From assembly GCA_028705545.1 (NCBI GenBank), contig JAQWDG010000027.1, positions 1,325 to 13,766 on the forward strand: a stretch of DNA of 12,442 nt. The letters are read 5' to 3'. The notes under the pieces were generated by a model. It made no database searches, was not told the origin of the DNA, and worked only from the letters and a program-made list of their open reading frames with translations. The position numbers and the translations under genes were made by a program. Shown one piece after another: positions 12,308 through 12,442 of the stretch. This DNA comes from Methanoregula sp. Its GTDB lineage: Archaea > Halobacteriota > Methanomicrobia > Methanomicrobiales > Methanospirillaceae. Numbering within the stretch: the first letter of the stretch is position 1; each line of letters begins with the position of its first letter.

Positions 12308-12442
12308 GGCTCGCACTGGACTCCGTTGTACTCGCGCGTCCGCACTGGTCTCTTGCCGCAGACGGTACGTTCGACCCGGGCATTCACCTTGTGAGCGGGG
12401 ACGTGGGCAGCGGGAAGTCAACGCTCGCACTCCTGATGGCCG
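12304..12442 (+). CDS. Second ECF-type ABC transporter ATPase (5' part only)
   Basis: The first 46 codons of a second ABC ATPase, cut by the window end. Starting at GTG 12304, which overlaps the previous stop as GTGA, it reads an N-terminal strand (RLALDSVVLARPHW), then the strand IHLVSGDVGSGKSTLALLMA holding Walker A GDVGSGKST (33-41). Asp-Val in place of the usual Pro-Asn or Asn-Gly is uncommon but seen in some ECF ATPases. The remaining motifs and any transmembrane EcfT gene lie downstream and cannot be assessed. Its tight overlap with the first ATPase gene suggests it is the other half of a heterodimeric energising module for BioY. Confidence 0.8.
   Translation, partial: MRLALDSVVLARPHWSLAADGTFDPGIHLVSGDVGSGKSTLALLMA

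Noticed and set aside
1..12442. Mobile elements, CRISPR arrays, tRNA or rRNA genes, attachment sites
   Set aside because: No transposase or integrase motifs, no regularly spaced repeats and no tRNA-like cloverleaf or rRNA sequence were recognised on either strand.

Overview
The window looks like a chromosomal segment of a methanogenic euryarchaeon, most likely of the order Methanomicrobiales (a Methanoregula/Methanosphaerula-type organism). The basis is an archaeal-type F420H2:NADP oxidoreductase, archaeal SecF-SecD gene order, an AglJ-type dolichyl-phosphate glycosyltransferase, archease/RtcB, DUF99-, DUF2551- and DUF2111-type proteins, AT-rich TATA elements about 25 nt upstream of starts, and T-run terminators. 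The sequence is moderately GC-rich and almost fully coding. I see no mobile element, CRISPR array, rRNA or tRNA. The species assignment is inferred from protein families only.

Layout. 1-885 (minus): a rubredoxin and a DUF99 protein. 924-1844 (plus): the AglJ-like glycosyltransferase, divergent from DUF99 and convergent with the next cluster. 1895-3973 (minus): a compact set reading thioredoxin, F420H2:NADP oxidoreductase, a MagIII-type DNA glycosylase and a class II (FucA-like) aldolase, with genes abutting or overlapping. 4029-6334 (minus): secF-secD, coupled by an ATGA overlap. 6541-6849 (plus): a DUF2551 putative DNA-binding protein. 6915-9641 (plus): a probable RNA-repair/tRNA-ligation operon of a small CxxC protein, archease, RtcB and an uncharacterised amidotransferase-like protein, joined by overlaps except for a 9-nt gap before rtcB. 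9676-11083: a DUF2111 sensor-like protein and BirA. 11130-12442: a biotin ECF transporter operon of BioY, one ATPase, and the start of a second ATPase cut by the window edge.

How they fit together. The BirA has an N-terminal winged helix, so it can be both biotin-protein ligase and repressor. Immediately in front of bioY lies a long, nearly perfect inverted repeat (ATCGTCAAC at 11098 and GTTGACGAT at 11123) with the geometry of a BirA operator. This suggests a self-contained biotin sensing, uptake and attachment module. The thioredoxin-npdG pair could carry electrons from F420H2 through NADPH to thiols, and the FucA-like aldolase may supply a precursor of the F420 side chain.

The most interesting unknowns are the 191-aa protein translationally coupled to RtcB, the CxxC protein overlapping archease, the ECF ATPase with altered Q-loop and switch-histidine positions, and the glycosylase without the Nth lysine and with an incomplete cluster motif.
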